Below, in pieces: positions 1-5,659 of a stretch of DNA of 6,762 bases. A program made the position numbers and the translations under genes. Each line of letters starts with the position of its first letter. The first letter of the stretch is position 1. The notes beneath the pieces are model-generated. The model had not been told where the DNA came from. It saw nothing but the letters and a program-made list of their open reading frames with translations, and did no database searches. The DNA comes from Clostridia bacterium (GTDB lineage Bacteria; Bacillota; Clostridia; UMGS1810): positions 1 through 6,762 of the forward strand of contig JAGBXL010000113.1 of NCBI GenBank assembly GCA_017629325.1, given 5' to 3'.

Positions 1-10
1 ACTCCTCCTT
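1..10 (-). promoter_or_regulatory. Ribosome binding site of a gene starting beyond the left edge
   Basis: Read on the minus strand, the first ten bases are AAGGAGGAGT, a near-perfect complement of the 16S rRNA 3' end. The site lies about 55 bases past the stop codon of the minus-strand gene at 66-356. A further minus-strand gene therefore very probably starts just outside the window, as a second gene of the same unit or from its own promoter. Nothing can be said about its product. Confidence 0.7.
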
Positions 11-16
11 TATTTT

Positions 17-45
17 ATTATAACATATGTTACTTTTATTTTAAA
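17..45 (-). promoter_or_regulatory. Possible extended -10 promoter for the off-window gene
   Basis: The minus strand reads TGTTATAAT at 25-17, a textbook extended -10 (TGn followed by TATAAT). The -35 position at 45-40 is only TTTAAA, which extended -10 promoters tolerate. The weakness is geometry: transcription would start near position 10, almost on top of the ribosome binding site at 2-10. It may therefore be a chance match in AT-rich DNA or produce an unusually short leader. Confidence 0.25.
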
Positions 46-65
46 GTTATGAGTATTTTCTACTT

Positions 66-356
66 TTAGTATTTTAATATCTTTTCTTTTAAGTATTTTC
101 GTTTGAAAGATTTTTCATTGTCTATATCTATAAGTGTTTTAAGGTCTGTCGGTCTTTTGGTAAACATTAATTTCCATGCGTAAAAAGGTTTAACACAATT
201 TACAATATGGTGCATATCGCCGCATTTAACACATTTAGAGTGATAGTAGTTGTATTTATATTTGAGTTCGTAGTTCCTGTATCTGAATTTTGTGTATTTA
301 TTAAGACAGCGTCTGCATATATAAAGCTTTGTCAGCTCTTTATTTGCAAGCAACAA
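66..356 (-). CDS. Small zinc-ribbon-like protein of unknown function
   Basis: This encodes a 96-residue basic protein whose family I do not recognise. It has two Cys pairs, C14-x2-C17 and C42-x2-C45, followed by H49, H50 and C54. This spacing fits a treble-clef or zinc-ribbon metal site, although zinc binding is inferred from the pattern only. Between the pairs is a run rich in Tyr, Lys and Arg (about residues 21-40), and the C-terminus is strongly Lys-rich, so nucleic-acid or ribosome contact is plausible but unproven. There is no signal peptide or membrane segment. The start is TTG: two tandem TTG codons (354-356 and 351-353) follow a GGGAGGA ribosome binding site (minus strand, 367-361) at 4-8 bases, and no ATG competes. 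A good promoter lies upstream at 400-428, and a further minus-strand ribosome binding site at 1-10 suggests a second gene downstream. The gene is divergent from ileS. Confidence 0.72.
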   Translation of the reverse strand: MLLANKELTKLYICRRCLNKYTKFRYRNYELKYKYNYYHSKCVKCGDMHHIVNCVKPFYAWKLMFTKRPTDLKTLIDIDNEKSFKRKYLKEKILKY

Positions 357-399
357 GAAATCCTCCCTTTTTTATAGTATAAATACCCAATTAACCAAT

Positions 400-428
400 A
401 TTTTATTTTAAATTCTGGCAAAAGTCAA
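400..428 (-). promoter_or_regulatory. Promoter of the small zinc-ribbon-like gene
   Basis: On the minus strand a -35 box TTGACT (428-423) is followed after exactly 17 bases by a -10 box TAAAAT (405-400). Transcription would start near 393 and give a leader of about 35 bases ending in the GGGAGGA site. The promoter points away from the ileS promoter at 501-529, so the two genes share one divergent control region. Confidence 0.6.
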
Positions 429-500
429 TATAGCCTAAGATTTTTTGGTAGATATGCTTCATTTTAGACGATTTAATTGGTGAAAACAACAAAAATAATA

Positions 501-529
501 TTGACATAAAAATAAACTTATTATATAAT
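501..529 (+). promoter_or_regulatory. ileS promoter, perfect consensus
   Basis: TTGACA (501-506), a 17-base spacer and TATAAT (524-529) make a perfect vegetative sigma-factor promoter. Transcription should start near 536, leaving a leader of about 115 bases before the ileS start codon. That leader is too short for a T-box riboswitch and contains no AGGGTGG-type T-box sequence. This is notable because Firmicute aminoacyl-tRNA synthetase genes are often T-box controlled. Confidence 0.85.
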
Positions 530-582
530 AAAATGGTTAAAATGTGGGTATTTCTGCGTTTTGATAAGGTTTAAAAGCATAG

Positions 583-602
583 TTTTTGCACTGCTGCAAA
601 AA
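583..602 (+). other. Small hairpin in the ileS leader
   Basis: TTTTTGCA (583-590) and TGCAAAAA (595-602) form a perfect 8-base inverted repeat around a CTGC loop. Most pairs are A-T, and it is followed by one further A rather than a T-run, so it is not a normal terminator. It lies about 37 bases before the ribosome binding site and may slightly shape the leader or be incidental. Confidence 0.35.
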
Positions 603-651
603 ATTGTGAATACATAAGGCTTTGAAATTACTAGTGTCAGGAGGCATTATT

Positions 652-3600
652 ATGTATAATAAGGTTGATTCTAACCTCAACTTTGTTGAGAGAGAAAAAC
701 AAACCGAAAAATTCTGGAGAGATAATAATATCTTCCAGAAAAGTATTGATGCAAGAAAGATGGGGGAAACCTACACCTTCTACGACGGTCCGCCAACTGC
801 AAACGGCAAGCCGCATATTGGTCATGTGTTAACACGAGTTATAAAAGATATGATTCCCCGTTACCGCACAATGAAAGGCTATAAGGTTCTTCGTAAGGCA
901 GGGTGGGATACCCATGGTCTGCCTGTTGAACTCGAAGTTGAAAAGCTTTTAGGCCTCGACGGTAAGGAGCAGATAGAAAAATACGGTCTTGACCCATTTA
1001 TAACAAAATGTAAAGAAAGCGTATGGAAATATAAAGGTATGTGGGAGGATTTCTCGGGCACAGTTGGTTTCTGGGCAGATATGGACGATCCTTATGTTAC
1101 ATACCACAACGAATTTATTGAATCAGAGTGGTGGGCGTTAAAAAAGATTTGGGAAAAAGGATTACTTTATAAGGGCCACAAAATTGTTCCTTATTGCCCA
1201 AGATGCGGAACACCTCTTTCAAGCCACGAGGTTGCCCAGGGCTATAAAGACGTTAAAGAAAAATCTGCAATTGCAAAATTCCGCGTTAAAGGCAGCGAAA
1301 ATGAATTCTTCCTTGCCTGGACAACTACCCCCTGGACACTTCCTTCAAACGTTGCTCTTTGTGTTAACCCCGACGAGAAATATGTTAAAATCAAAACCGA
1401 AAAAGAAACCTATATTTTGGCTGAAGCTCTTGTTTCATCGGTTATAACAGAAGAATATGAGCTTATTGAAAGCTATATTGGTAAAGATTTAGAATACAAA
1501 GAATACGAGCCTCTATTTGATTTTGCTAATCCTGATAAAAAAGCATACTACATTGTTTGCGACGGATATGTAACTCTTACCGACGGTACAGGTATTGTTC
1601 ATATTGCTCCTGCATTTGGTGAAGACGATGCCAATGTTGGCAGAAAATATGATCTTCCCTTTGTTCAGCTTGTAGATGCAAAGGGTCAGATGACAAAAGA
1701 AACTCCATGGGCAGGAATGTTTTGTAAAGATGCCGACAAAGAAGTGTTTATCGACCTTGATAAAAGAAATCTTCTTTTTGCCGCCCTTCCTTTTGAGCAT
1801 TCGTATCCTTTCTGCTGGAGATGTGATACTCCCCTTATATATTATGCCAGAGATAGCTGGTTTATTAAAATGACTGCGGTTAAAGACGACCTTATCCGCA
1901 ACAACAACACTATAAACTGGATTCCCGAAAGCATTGGTAAGGGCCGCTTTGGTGATTGGCTCAAAAATGTTCAGGATTGGGGCGTAAGCCGAGACAGATA
2001 TTGGGGAACTCCTCTTAATATATGGGAATGTTCCTGCGGCAAGCGTCATTCAATAGGATCAATTGCAGAACTTAAAGAAATGAGCTCAAATTGCCCCGAC
2101 GATATTGAGCTTCACAGACCATATATAGATGCAGTAACCATTAAATGCCCAGAGTGTAGCGGAGAAATGCACAGAGTTTCAGAGGTTATCGACTGCTGGT
2201 TCGATTCAGGTGCAATGCCATTTGCACAGTGGCACTATCCTTTTGAAAACGAAGATATTTTTAAAGATAACTTCCCTGCAAACTTTATTAGTGAAGCAGT
2301 TGACCAGACAAGAGGCTGGTTCTATTCGCTACTTGCAATTTCAACTCTTATCTTTAATGAAGCACCCTATAAAAATGTTATTGTTTTAGGTCATGTTCAA
2401 GATGAAAATGGCCAGAAAATGTCTAAATCAAAAGGCAATGCGGTTGACCCGTTCGATGCTTTGGAAGAACACGGTGCCGATGCAATAAGATGGTATTTCT
2501 ATTCAAATTCTGCTCCATGGCTTCCAAATCGTTTCCACAAGGGTGCTGTTACCGAAGGTCAGCGTAAATTTATGGGCACACTCTGGAACACTTATGCGTT
2601 CTTTGTGCTCTATGCAAATATAGATAATTTTGATGCAACCAAATATGAGCTTGATTATTCATCATTAAGTGTTCTTGATAAATGGATGCTTTCAAAATTA
2701 AATACTCTTGTTAAAACAGTAGACGAAAATCTTGAAAACTACAAAATTACAGAAACTGCAAGAGTTATGCAGGATTTTGTTGATGAGCTTTCCAACTGGT
2801 ATGTAAGAAGAAGCCGTGAAAGATTCTGGGTAAAGGGTATGCCTCAGGATAAGATAAATGCTTATATGACTCTTTACACAACTCTTGTAACCTTAGCAAA
2901 GGTAGCTGCTCCCATGATTCCATTTATGGCAGAAGATATATACCGTAACCTTGTTTGCTCAATAGATAAAAATGCACCCGAAAGTGTTCACCTTTGTGAT
3001 TTCCCTGTTTTTGATGAAAGCAAAATAGATAGCGAGCTTGAAAAACACATGGAAGAAGTTTTAGCTTGCGTTGTTCTTGGCCGTGCATGCAGAAATGGTG
3101 CAAACATTAAAAACCGTCAGCCAATAGGCAAGATGTATGTTAAAGCAGATTTTACTCTCGATAAATTCTATACCGATATTATTGCGGAAGAATTAAATGT
3201 TAAAGAGGTTGAATTTGCTTCCGATGTTAAAGCTTGCACAACATATAGCTTTAAACCCCAGCTTAAAACAGTTGGTCCAAAATATGGCAAGTTCTTAGGC
3301 GGAATAAGAGAATACCTTGCAAATGTAGATGGCAACGCCGCTATGGACGAATTAGATTTAAATGGCTGCCTTAAATTTGAAATTCAGGCAAACACCATTG
3401 AACTTACAAAAGATGACCTCTTAATTGAATCTGCACAGGTTGAAGGCTTTGCTTCCGAAAGTGATTTTGGTATTACTGTTGTTCTTGAAACAACTCTTTC
3501 CGATGAACTTATTGAAGAAGGCTTTGTAAGAGAAATCATATCTAAAATCCAGACAATGCGTAAAGATAGCGGATTTGAAGTTATGGACCGCATTAAAGTT

Positions 3601-3765
3601 TATACATTAGGTAACGAAAAAATCGCAGCTATAATGACTAAAAATGCAGAGCTTATAAAAGACGAAGTTTTAGCAGATGAAATTAATATTTGTGATTTTG
3701 AAAGCTATAAAGAATGGAACATCAATGGTGAAAAAGTAAACCTTGGTGTTGAAAAAGTAAACTAG
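652..3765 (+). CDS. ileS: Isoleucine--tRNA ligase, type 2 (eukaryote-like)
   Basis: This cytoplasmic class Ia synthetase charges tRNA-Ile with isoleucine using ATP and edits mischarged valine. Visible landmarks are HIGH at residues 55-58, GWDTHGLPVELEVEK soon after, the editing-domain stretch WTTTPWTLPSN from 223 and GTGIVHIAPAFGEDD from 312, WFDSG at 516-520, KMSKS at 589-593 and NWYVRRSR from 715 in the anticodon-binding domain. Cys pairs C182/C185, C388/C391, C460/C462 and C499/C502 suggest zinc sites. The length of 1037 residues and the LPVE and AWTTTPWTLPSN wording match IleRS2 rather than the roughly 930-residue IleRS1. IleRS2 enzymes are known for low mupirocin sensitivity, so natural tolerance is inferred. 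The first catalytic motif is canonical HIGH, not the swapped GxHH of hyper-resistant forms. The ATG at 652 is chosen because GGAGG at 640-644 sits 7 bases upstream; an in-frame TTG at 622 has no such site. The gene appears monocistronic, with a perfect promoter at 501-529. Confidence 0.97.
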   Translation: MYNKVDSNLNFVEREKQTEKFWRDNNIFQKSIDARKMGETYTFYDGPPTANGKPHIGHVLTRVIKDMIPRYRTMKGYKVLRKAGWDTHGLPVELEVEKLLGLDGKEQIEKYGLDPFITKCKESVWKYKGMWEDFSGTVGFWADMDDPYVTYHNEFIESEWWALKKIWEKGLLYKGHKIVPYCPRCGTPLSSHEVAQGYKDVKEKSAIAKFRVKGSENEFFLAWTTTPWTLPSNVALCVNPDEKYVKIKTEKETYILAEALVSSVITEEYELIESYIGKDLEYKEYEPLFDFANPDKKAYYIVCDGYVTLTDGTGIVHIAPAFGEDDANVGRKYDLPFVQLVDAKGQMTKETPWAGMFCKDADKEVFIDLDKRNLLFAALPFEHSYPFCWRCDTPLIYYARDSWFIKMTAVKDDLIRNNNTINWIPESIGKGRFGDWLKNVQDWGVSRDRYWGTPLNIWECSCGKRHSIGSIAELKEMSSNCPDDIELHRPYIDAVTIKCPECSGEMHRVSEVIDCWFDSGAMPFAQWHYPFENEDIFKDNFPANFISEAVDQTRGWFYSLLAISTLIFNEAPYKNVIVLGHVQDENGQKMSKSKGNAVDPFDALEEHGADAIRWYFYSNSAPWLPNRFHKGAVTEGQRKFMGTLWNTYAFFVLYANIDNFDATKYELDYSSLSVLDKWMLSKLNTLVKTVDENLENYKITETARVMQDFVDELSNWYVRRSRERFWVKGMPQDKINAYMTLYTTLVTLAKVAAPMIPFMAEDIYRNLVCSIDKNAPESVHLCDFPVFDESKIDSELEKHMEEVLACVVLGRACRNGANIKNRQPIGKMYVKADFTLDKFYTDIIAEELNVKEVEFASDVKACTTYSFKPQLKTVGPKYGKFLGGIREYLANVDGNAAMDELDLNGCLKFEIQANTIELTKDDLLIESAQVEGFASESDFGITVVLETTLSDELIEEGFVREIISKIQTMRKDSGFEVMDRIKVYTLGNEKIAAIMTKNAELIKDEVLADEINICDFESYKEWNINGEKVNLGVEKVN

Positions 3766-3932
3766 TATGGAATGTAAAAATAGTCCAGACCGCAAAAGGA
3801 TAAACCTTTTGCTATGAACAAAGCTCACCACTCGACGTACCTTTGTACGCCTTCGGGTTATCACCCCAAGCGAGAAATTATCTCGCTTGGGGTTCGCTTT
3901 GTCCATTCTGAATCAATTTTTCCTATTCCATA
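3766..3932. mobile_element. MITE-like structured element with terminal inverted repeats
   Basis: This 167-base element begins at the first base after the ileS stop. Its ends are perfect 8-base inverted repeats, TATGGAAT (3766-3773) and ATTCCATA (3925-3932). Pairing continues inward imperfectly: AAAAAT 3776-3781 with 3916-3921, and CAGA 3786-3789 with 3907-3910. Inside are hairpin 1 (GCAAAAGG 3792-3799 with 3805-3812), a closing stem (3814-3824 with 3896-3906, 10 of 11 paired), hairpin 2 (3830-3840 with 3845-3858, including one G-T pair and a CCT bulge) and hairpin 3 (13 pairs, 3863-3875 with 3881-3893). The ends could be a TA target duplication around TGGAAT repeats, as in IS630/Tc1-type MITEs, but that is inference. 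It carries no credible gene. It lies before the ileS terminator, so it should be transcribed as part of the ileS 3' UTR. A structured RNA element is the main alternative. Confidence 0.6.
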
Positions 3933-3933
3933 A

Positions 3934-3971
3934 AAAAATAACTGTGATTTTTCTAAATCACAGTTATTTTT
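3934..3971. terminator. Bidirectional terminator between ileS and the XRE gene
   Basis: A perfect 17-pair stem (3934-3950 with 3955-3971) with a TTCT loop ends in TTATTTTTATTG on the plus strand and in seven T residues on the minus strand. It can stop ileS transcripts from the left and transcripts of the XRE gene (stop at 4001) from the right. The structured element at 3766-3932 separates it from the ileS stop. Without that element it would lie immediately after ileS. Confidence 0.88.
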
Positions 3972-4000
3972 ATTGTTTATTTATAACAGTTCCTTATTAT

Positions 4001-4234
4001 TTAGTTATCAAAATACAAAAGTTTATATGCTGGAACATCAAGAGCTTTTGCTATTTTAAAAAGTGTATCGAGGGAAATAGATTTATATATGTTTGGAGCT
4101 TCTATTTGCCCTATAAAAGATACTGCACAATTCAGTATTTCAGCAAGCTCCTCTTGTGTTAATGATTTTAATTTTCGGTAATAAGATATTTTTAATCCTA
4201 TTTTTATATAATCATCTTTGAATTCTGCATTCAT
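4001..4234 (-). CDS. XRE-family helix-turn-helix transcriptional regulator
   Basis: This 77-residue protein is almost entirely one Cro/C1-type HTH domain (about residues 11-70). Residues T26-QEELA-31 form the usual second helix. The recognition helix lies around V38-SFIGQIE-45, and a SLDTLFKIAKALDVP stretch from 54 is typical of the family. There is no second domain for ligand binding or oligomerisation, so it is a minimal Cro-like DNA-binding protein, probably acting as a dimer. The ATG at 4232-4234 is preferred because GGGTGAT lies upstream at the canonical distance; an in-frame GTG at 4241-4243 overlaps that site and lacks one of its own. It is transcribed divergently from the protein at 4354-4692 and ends at a bidirectional terminator. 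Autoregulation and control of the divergent neighbour through the shared 120-base spacer are inferred. An antitoxin-like role is possible but not shown. Confidence 0.9.
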   Translation of the reverse strand: MNAEFKDDYIKIGLKISYYRKLKSLTQEELAEILNCAVSFIGQIEAPNIYKSISLDTLFKIAKALDVPAYKLLYFDN

Positions 4235-4257
4235 TTTTATCACCCATTATTATTCTA

Positions 4258-4288
4258 ATATCTTGACACAGAAATAAAAATAAGATAT
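4258..4288. promoter_or_regulatory. Operator-like dyad over the divergent promoter
   Basis: ATATCTT (4258-4264) and AAGATAT (4282-4288) are perfect inverted 7-mers separated by 17 bases. The left arm overlaps the -35 box (4263-4268) and the right arm the -10 box (4286-4291) of the forward promoter. Binding there would block RNA polymerase, so this is a candidate site for the adjacent XRE repressor. A direct repeat TATTCTAA also occurs at 4251-4258 and 4322-4329. The region is very AT-rich, so chance matches are possible. Confidence 0.4.
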
Positions 4289-4291
4289 ATT
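4263..4291 (+). promoter_or_regulatory. Promoter of the orphan gene at 4354
   Basis: TTGACA (4263-4268), a 17-base spacer and TATATT (4286-4291) give a strong vegetative-type promoter. Transcription would start near 4298, with a leader of about 55 bases. I found no comparably good promoter for the opposite XRE gene: TAGAAT (minus strand, 4257-4252) could be a -10 box but lacks a convincing -35. Confidence 0.7.
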
Positions 4292-4353
4292 TATAATAAT
4301 TGTTATCGTATAAATAATAAATATTCTAAAATAATGTATAGGTGAATTATAAG

Positions 4354-4692
4354 ATGCTATCAAGATTAGTTTTAAAGAGTACATCAGGTGTATTTGATGA
4401 GGAAACTCGTTGGTACGAGCTTGACGGTATTTCCATTATGGTCTGCATATCTTACGGATTTCTTTTTATGGAAAATGTCAATAAGAAAATCGAAAATAAA
4501 AATGTTATTTCAGTATGCTTTAGCAACGAAAATAAGCCAATTTCACATGAGATAATTACCTTGTGTTTGAAGTTTTTTGGATTTGATTTCAAAAAAGAGA
4601 TGTATGTTAAATGTATTCCTTTTATGGATTATGATGATATGCTAAAGATTGATTGCTATTGCTTTGAACAGTTATTGGAAAAAAGCAAATAA
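4354..4692 (+). CDS. Protein of unknown function, divergent from the XRE regulator
   Basis: I do not recognise this 112-residue protein. It has no signal peptide. Residues 26-39 are hydrophobic but look like a buried beta strand rather than a membrane helix. The rest mixes charged and aromatic residues and has six cysteines (31, 55, 71, 87, 101, 103), the last two in a DCYCFEQL context. They are not arranged as an obvious metal site. The ATG at 4354 is chosen because AGGTGA (4340-4345) lies 8 bases upstream; an in-frame GTG at 4342 lies inside that site. A strong promoter at 4263-4291 and a terminator directly after the stop make it a single-gene transcript. The divergent pairing with a minimal XRE protein suggests the regulator controls it. 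It could be a small effector, a toxin-like protein or a remnant of a mobile region; none of these can be proved here. Confidence 0.75.
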   Translation: MLSRLVLKSTSGVFDEETRWYELDGISIMVCISYGFLFMENVNKKIENKNVISVCFSNENKPISHEIITLCLKFFGFDFKKEMYVKCIPFMDYDDMLKIDCYCFEQLLEKSK

Positions 4693-4723
4693 AAATGTGG
4701 GTGAAATTTTTCACCCACATTTT
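4692..4723. terminator. Bidirectional terminator between the orphan gene and the SLH gene
   Basis: AAAATGTGGGTGAAA (4692-4706) pairs perfectly with TTTCACCCACATTTT (4709-4723); the real loop is probably AATTTT. It begins at the last base of the orphan gene's stop codon and ends in TTTT on the plus strand and five T residues on the minus strand. It therefore serves both that gene and the SLH gene, whose stop lies 33 bases to the right. Confidence 0.85.
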
Positions 4724-4755
4724 GCGTTTCGGAGCATTTTTACATTCCCATTTAC

Positions 4756-5637
4756 TTATGCTTCTAAAGCTTCTAAAAGTCTTACCATTCTTTCAATCAT
4801 AGCAAAGGCTTCTCTTCTTGTAACAAGGTTTTCGCCTGCAAATGAACCGTCCTGATAGCCTTTTACAACACCGAGTGTTTTTGCACATTCAACATATTTT
4901 GCATACCAGTCATTTTCTGTGATATCAGTAAAGCTTGTAGAATTAAAGCCCTGAGTGCTTGCATTTATTGAACGAACAATAATTGTTGCCATTTCTGCTC
5001 TGTTTACTTCACCTGCTCCTCTAACTGTGCCATCGGTATAGCCGTTTATAATGCCTTTATCCATAGCAGTTTTGAAATAGCCTTTAGCCCAGTCGGAAAC
5101 AGAAGAACTATCTGCGGCTTCAATAGCTGCATCTTCTGATACCTTAAATTTTCTTGCAACAACCATCATCTTTGCAACTTCTTCTCTTGTTACATTGCCG
5201 TCGGGACGGATAGTACCAATGGTATCACCCGATACAATGCCTTTTTTAACAAGATTTAAAATTGAATCGTATGCCCAGTCATCAGAAGCTAAATCTGAAA
5301 AATTAAGAGCCATATCTTCTGTTGTATCTTGTGCATCGGAAGTAATGATTTCATCAGCATCGGAAGCGGCAACATCTTCAGCATCAGATGCTATGCTTTC
5401 GTCGGCATCTGATGTAATAACTTCATCTGCATCAGAGGTGATAACCTCTTCAGCATCGGAAGTAATGGCTTCTTCGGCACCAGATGTGATAACTTCTTCA
5501 GCCCCTGATGTAACAGTAGCTTCAACTGCTTTACCCTCGGAAACAGCGGCTTCGTTTGTTTGGGCAGTTGCACTCATTCCTGCAAGCATAAGCACGCACA
5601 GTGCAAGTGCAATAAACTTTTTTAAACTAAATTTCAT
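4756..5637 (-). CDS. Secreted SLH-domain surface protein with acidic repeat linker
   Basis: The protein has 293 residues. It starts with a signal peptide: MKFSLKK, a hydrophobic core over about 8-20, and a likely cleavage after A-T-A at residue 25. Residues 41-104 are eight contiguous 8-residue repeats of the pattern V-I-T-S-D-A-E-E, acidic and rich in Ser/Thr. Three SLH motifs follow at about 113-165, 177-225 and 236-288, each with an aromatic DW-type start and the TRAE-like signature (TREE 150-153, NRAE 212-215, TRRE 273-276). Three SLH motifs normally bind secondary cell-wall polymer and hold a protein at the Gram-positive cell surface. No enzymatic or adhesive domain is present, so a wall-anchored structural or S-layer-associated role is inferred. 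The ATG at 5635-5637 is chosen because GAGAGG lies 9 bases upstream and the signal peptide begins there; longer in-frame starts would spoil the signal peptide. It has its own promoter (5671-5699) and terminator. Confidence 0.93.
   Translation of the reverse strand: MKFSLKKFIALALCVLMLAGMSATAQTNEAAVSEGKAVEATVTSGAEEVITSGAEEAITSDAEEVITSDADEVITSDADESIASDAEDVAASDADEIITSDAQDTTEDMALNFSDLASDDWAYDSILNLVKKGIVSGDTIGTIRPDGNVTREEVAKMMVVARKFKVSEDAAIEAADSSSVSDWAKGYFKTAMDKGIINGYTDGTVRGAGEVNRAEMATIIVRSINASTQGFNSTSFTDITENDWYAKYVECAKTLGVVKGYQDGSFAGENLVTRREAFAMIERMVRLLEALEA
5326..5517 (-). repeat. Eight 24-base coding repeats in the SLH gene
   Basis: These 192 bases are exactly eight 24-base units encoding residues 41-104: TVTSGAEE, VITSGAEE, AITSDAEE, VITSDADE twice, SIASDAED, VAASDADE and IITSDAQD. 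The protein pattern is much better kept than the DNA, because Ser, Ala and Ile codons vary between units. That suggests an old array maintained by selection rather than fresh slippage. Because the unit is a multiple of three, changes in copy number would keep the reading frame. Confidence 0.93.
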
Positions 5638-5659
5638 TTTTACATACCTCTCTTTTGTT

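Larger units (their letters stand above)
381..553. repeat. Mirrored motif pair flanking the two divergent promoters
   Basis: The left arm, 381-397, reads AAATACCCA-A-TTAACCA. The right arm, 534-553, read on the other strand is AAATACCCA-CATT-TTAACCA. In transcript sense both genes therefore carry TGGTTAA, 1-4 bases, then TGGGTATTT. In both cases TGG begins 31 bases (minus gene) or 33 bases (ileS) downstream of the first base of the -35 box, so the motif lies across the transcription start and early leader. It could be an operator pair for a shared regulator, an RNA element, or a relic of promoter duplication. The sequence match is direct observation; the function is inference. Confidence 0.5.

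Noticed and set aside
538..549. AAAATGTGGGT shared between the ileS leader and the terminator at 4692
   Set aside because: The second copy is one arm of a terminator hairpin, and the surroundings do not match, so chance is the simplest explanation.
622..651. Upstream in-frame TTG that would lengthen IleRS by 10 residues
   Set aside because: The ribosome binding site GGAGG (640-644) lies inside this extension and is correctly spaced for the ATG at 652, so the extra residues are leader sequence.
1513..2049. Long open frame on the minus strand inside ileS
   Set aside because: It is opposite the strongly conserved IleRS reading frame, has no ribosome binding site that stands out, and reads as a shadow of that gene.
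3729..3762. TGAAAAAGTAAAC repeated twice at 21-base spacing at the end of ileS
   Set aside because: It encodes the similar pieces GEKVN and VEKVN of a plausible IleRS C-terminus. Two short copies in Lys-rich coding sequence are not convincing as a repeat element.
3670..3906. 78-residue minus-strand frame spanning the end of ileS and the structured element
   Set aside because: Its start lies in the inverted-repeat element and its end lies inside ileS. The frame is better explained as chance coding across hairpins.
3887..4162. 91-residue plus-strand frame over the terminator and XRE gene
   Set aside because: It runs through a 17-pair terminator and antisense to a clear HTH gene, and its composition is of low quality (Phe/Tyr/Cys/Leu-rich).
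4342..4353. GTG at 4342 as the start of the orphan gene
   Set aside because: This GTG is part of the AGGTGA ribosome binding site that serves the ATG at 4354, and nothing resembling such a site precedes it.
5326..5517. CRISPR-like regular repeats
   Set aside because: The repeats are contiguous with no unique spacers, are in frame with a secreted protein, and encode a regular peptide.
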